From JBBIRM01 sp037441765 (GTDB lineage: Bacteria > Desulfobacterota > BSN033 > UBA1163), in contig JBBIRM010000153.1 in assembly GCA_037441765.1 (NCBI GenBank), positions 1-7,037 on the forward strand: 7,037 nucleotides of DNA, in the 5' to 3' direction. Numbering within the stretch: position 1 is the stretch's first letter; every line of letters starts with the position of its first letter. This document shows positions 5,784 through 7,037 of the stretch, in pieces. The position numbers were made by a program, and so were the translations under genes. The notes under the pieces are model-generated. The model was given only the letters and a program-made list of their open reading frames with translations, made no database searches and was not told where the DNA came from.

Positions 5784-6875
5784 CTATCTCCAGTAACGAT
5801 CGTTCATGATTCGCTCTTCAATATTGACTTTATAAAATTCTTGAATCGGCCTCAGGACTTCCTTATCCTTTTCATATACTGTCCTTAGAGCGTTTCTTAC
5901 AACTTCGATCCCCTTAGGAGTCATCTTTCCAAGGGGGGGACGGCAAGGCCCAGAAGGGAGTCCCAGACCCCTCATTATGGTCTTGATGGNNNNNNNNNNN
6001 NNNNNNNNNNNNNNNNNNNNNNNNNNNNNNNNNNNNNNNNNNNNNNNNNNNNNNNNNNNNNNNNNNNNAAACATGCAGGGGACAACAAAACCTACCTAGG
6101 ACTCCATGGTATTAACGCTTACAACCTTAAAGAGGGGATCTAAAACGTCCTTCAAATAATTGGCCCTATCCATATCACCCTTTAAAATCGCCCTCACCAT
6201 TTCGTTGATCGGTCCTGGGACAATATTGGACATCACTGAGATAACCCCTGAGGCACGGATTTCAGGCCGAGTCATCATCTCAAAAGTTTTATCGTCATCT
6301 CCTGAGAGGATATCGAAATCCTCCCCACATAGGGACCTCGTCTTGGCCATCCGATCAAGATCTCAAGTGGCCTCTTTGATTGACCTCACATTCTTGAATT
6401 TACGATGAAGAATAGCAAGATCCTCCACCTCCAGTTTTGTTCCGGTTCTTGCAGGGATCACATAAGGAACTATAAAAGCCTTACGAAAGGCCTTAGCAAT
6501 AACCTCATAGTACTGAGTCCTTAACTCCAGAGAGGATGGGCCATTGTAATAACAATCGACAAGCAATACTCCTTGGGCCCCCACTTCTATGGCATGCTTA
6601 CTTCCCCTGAGCGCCTCCTTGGTGGAGTTTGAACCTGTTCCTGCAATTACAAAGGCTTTCCCTTTGGCCAACTTAACAGTCCTGGTAATCACACGATCAT
6701 GTTCCTTCCAATCGAGGGTGGGAGATTCCCCTGTTGTTCCTGTGGGAACAAGGTTTGACCCGTTTTCGACCAAAAATTGAATGTTCTTCTCCAGCCCCTC
6801 GTAATCAACCTCTCCTTTTCGGTTAAATGGGGTTACCATGGCTGTCCAGCAACCTTCAAACCTTTCCAGTTTCAT
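5784..6875 (-). pseudogene. Interrupted dihydrodipicolinate synthase/N-acetylneuraminate lyase family gene
   Basis: This class I aldolase-family TIM barrel would condense or cleave pyruvate with an aldehyde through a lysine Schiff base. The substrate is uncertain, and dapA proper is only one option. From the ATG at 6875 (SD AAGGAGGAG, 6 bases away), residues 1-170 contain GTTGES (46-51, T47/T48), YYN (Y110), YVIPARTG (Y138, R143) and the Schiff-base lysine K167 in IKEAT. Codon 171 is TGA (6363-6365), where relatives have glycine (KEATG-DLDR). The same frame continues with DLDRMAKTRS to codon 259, then TAG (6096-6098), then a 79-N gap. It resumes, still in the same frame, with IKTIMRGLGLPSGPCRPPLGKM and ends NDRYWR at a TAG (5784-5786). 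Full length would be about 363 codons, some 60-70 more than E. coli DapA because of a C-terminal extension. It is either a true pseudogene or a sequencing/assembly artefact; the intact motifs and kept frame make me favour the artefact. Confidence 0.85.
5990..6068. other. Assembly gap (79 undetermined bases)
   Basis: A run of 79 Ns lies inside the lyase gene. The frame on both sides agrees if the stated length is right. Bases near the gap, including the TAG 28 bases away at 6096-6098, should be treated as low-quality contig ends. Confidence 0.99.
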
Positions 6876-6991
6876 ACCAATCTCCTCCTTCCTAATTTAA
6901 CCGCAATGAGCAAAAGGTATCGTGCATAGCCTCTTTCCTAAATCTAAGCAAAATTACATCTTAACTTTAAATTCGACCTTAATTGTTAAAT

Positions 6992-7019
6992 ATTATGAGG
7001 GGAAAAAATAAAATTTCAA
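6992..7019 (-). promoter_or_regulatory. Possible promoter of the lyase-family gene
   Basis: On the minus strand, TTGAAA (7014-7019) is followed after 16 bases by CATAAT (6992-6997), which matches TATAAT at 5 of 6 positions. It would give a leader of about 110 bases before the ATG at 6875. The rest of 6876-7037 is AT-rich and shows no gene. Confidence 0.4.
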
Positions 7020-7037
7020 GAAGAAAAGATTCACAAA

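Noticed and set aside
5475..5888. 137-codon plus-strand frame overlapping the transporter end
   Set aside because: It is an out-of-frame shadow of the transporter that runs through the terminator and into the lyase gene.
6363..6365. Glycine or selenocysteine recoding of TGA
   Set aside because: Glycine is encoded by GGN throughout the other genes, pilT ends at a TGA right before alaS, and the lyase gene also has a TAG. Cysteine or selenocysteine is not expected at this conserved glycine.
1..7037. CRISPR array, transposon, prophage, tRNA or rRNA
   Set aside because: No direct-repeat array, transposase, integrase or structured tRNA/rRNA sequence was seen on either strand.

Overview
The window looks like a chromosomal segment of a Gram-negative, probably anaerobic, bacterium. 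The PilT-type ATPase argues for type IV pili. The thpR-recA-pilT-alaS order and the style of the proteins suggest a Desulfobacterota (deltaproteobacteria) relative, but this is an inference and no marker here fixes the phylum. The run of Ns and the damaged gene beside it point to a draft, possibly metagenomic, assembly.

Left part (1-4101, all minus strand): read in the direction of transcription, a compact operon runs thpR (RNA 2',3'-cyclic phosphodiesterase, TTG start at 4017), recA, a PilT-family pilus-retraction ATPase, and the N-terminal 378 codons of alaS, which leaves the window at base 1. Spacers are 19, 18 and 4 bp, and no terminator is seen between the genes. Just upstream of thpR is a promoter-like sequence overlapped by a 26-bp, almost perfect palindrome. 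It is a strong candidate operator, and a LexA/SOS-type site is an attractive but unproven guess because recA lies in the operon.

Centre (4018-5764): the divergent intergenic region leads into a plus-strand gene for a 475-residue AtoE-type short-chain fatty acid transporter. Its leader holds several short inverted repeats. One pairs an orphan Shine-Dalgarno sequence with an ACCTCC segment that could also pair with the real ribosome binding site. The gene ends in a textbook intrinsic terminator.

Right part (5784-7037, minus strand): a dihydrodipicolinate synthase/N-acetylneuraminate lyase family gene converges on the transporter. All expected catalytic residues are present, but the frame is broken by a TGA where the family has a conserved glycine (just after the Schiff-base lysine), by a TAG further on, and by a 79-base assembly gap. 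All three pieces stay in one frame. It is therefore either a decaying gene or a good gene damaged by sequencing or assembly error.

Most of the window is ordinary housekeeping. The points most worth a second look are the palindrome at the recA operon promoter, the possible switch in the transporter leader, the recA-pilT linkage, and the interrupted lyase gene.
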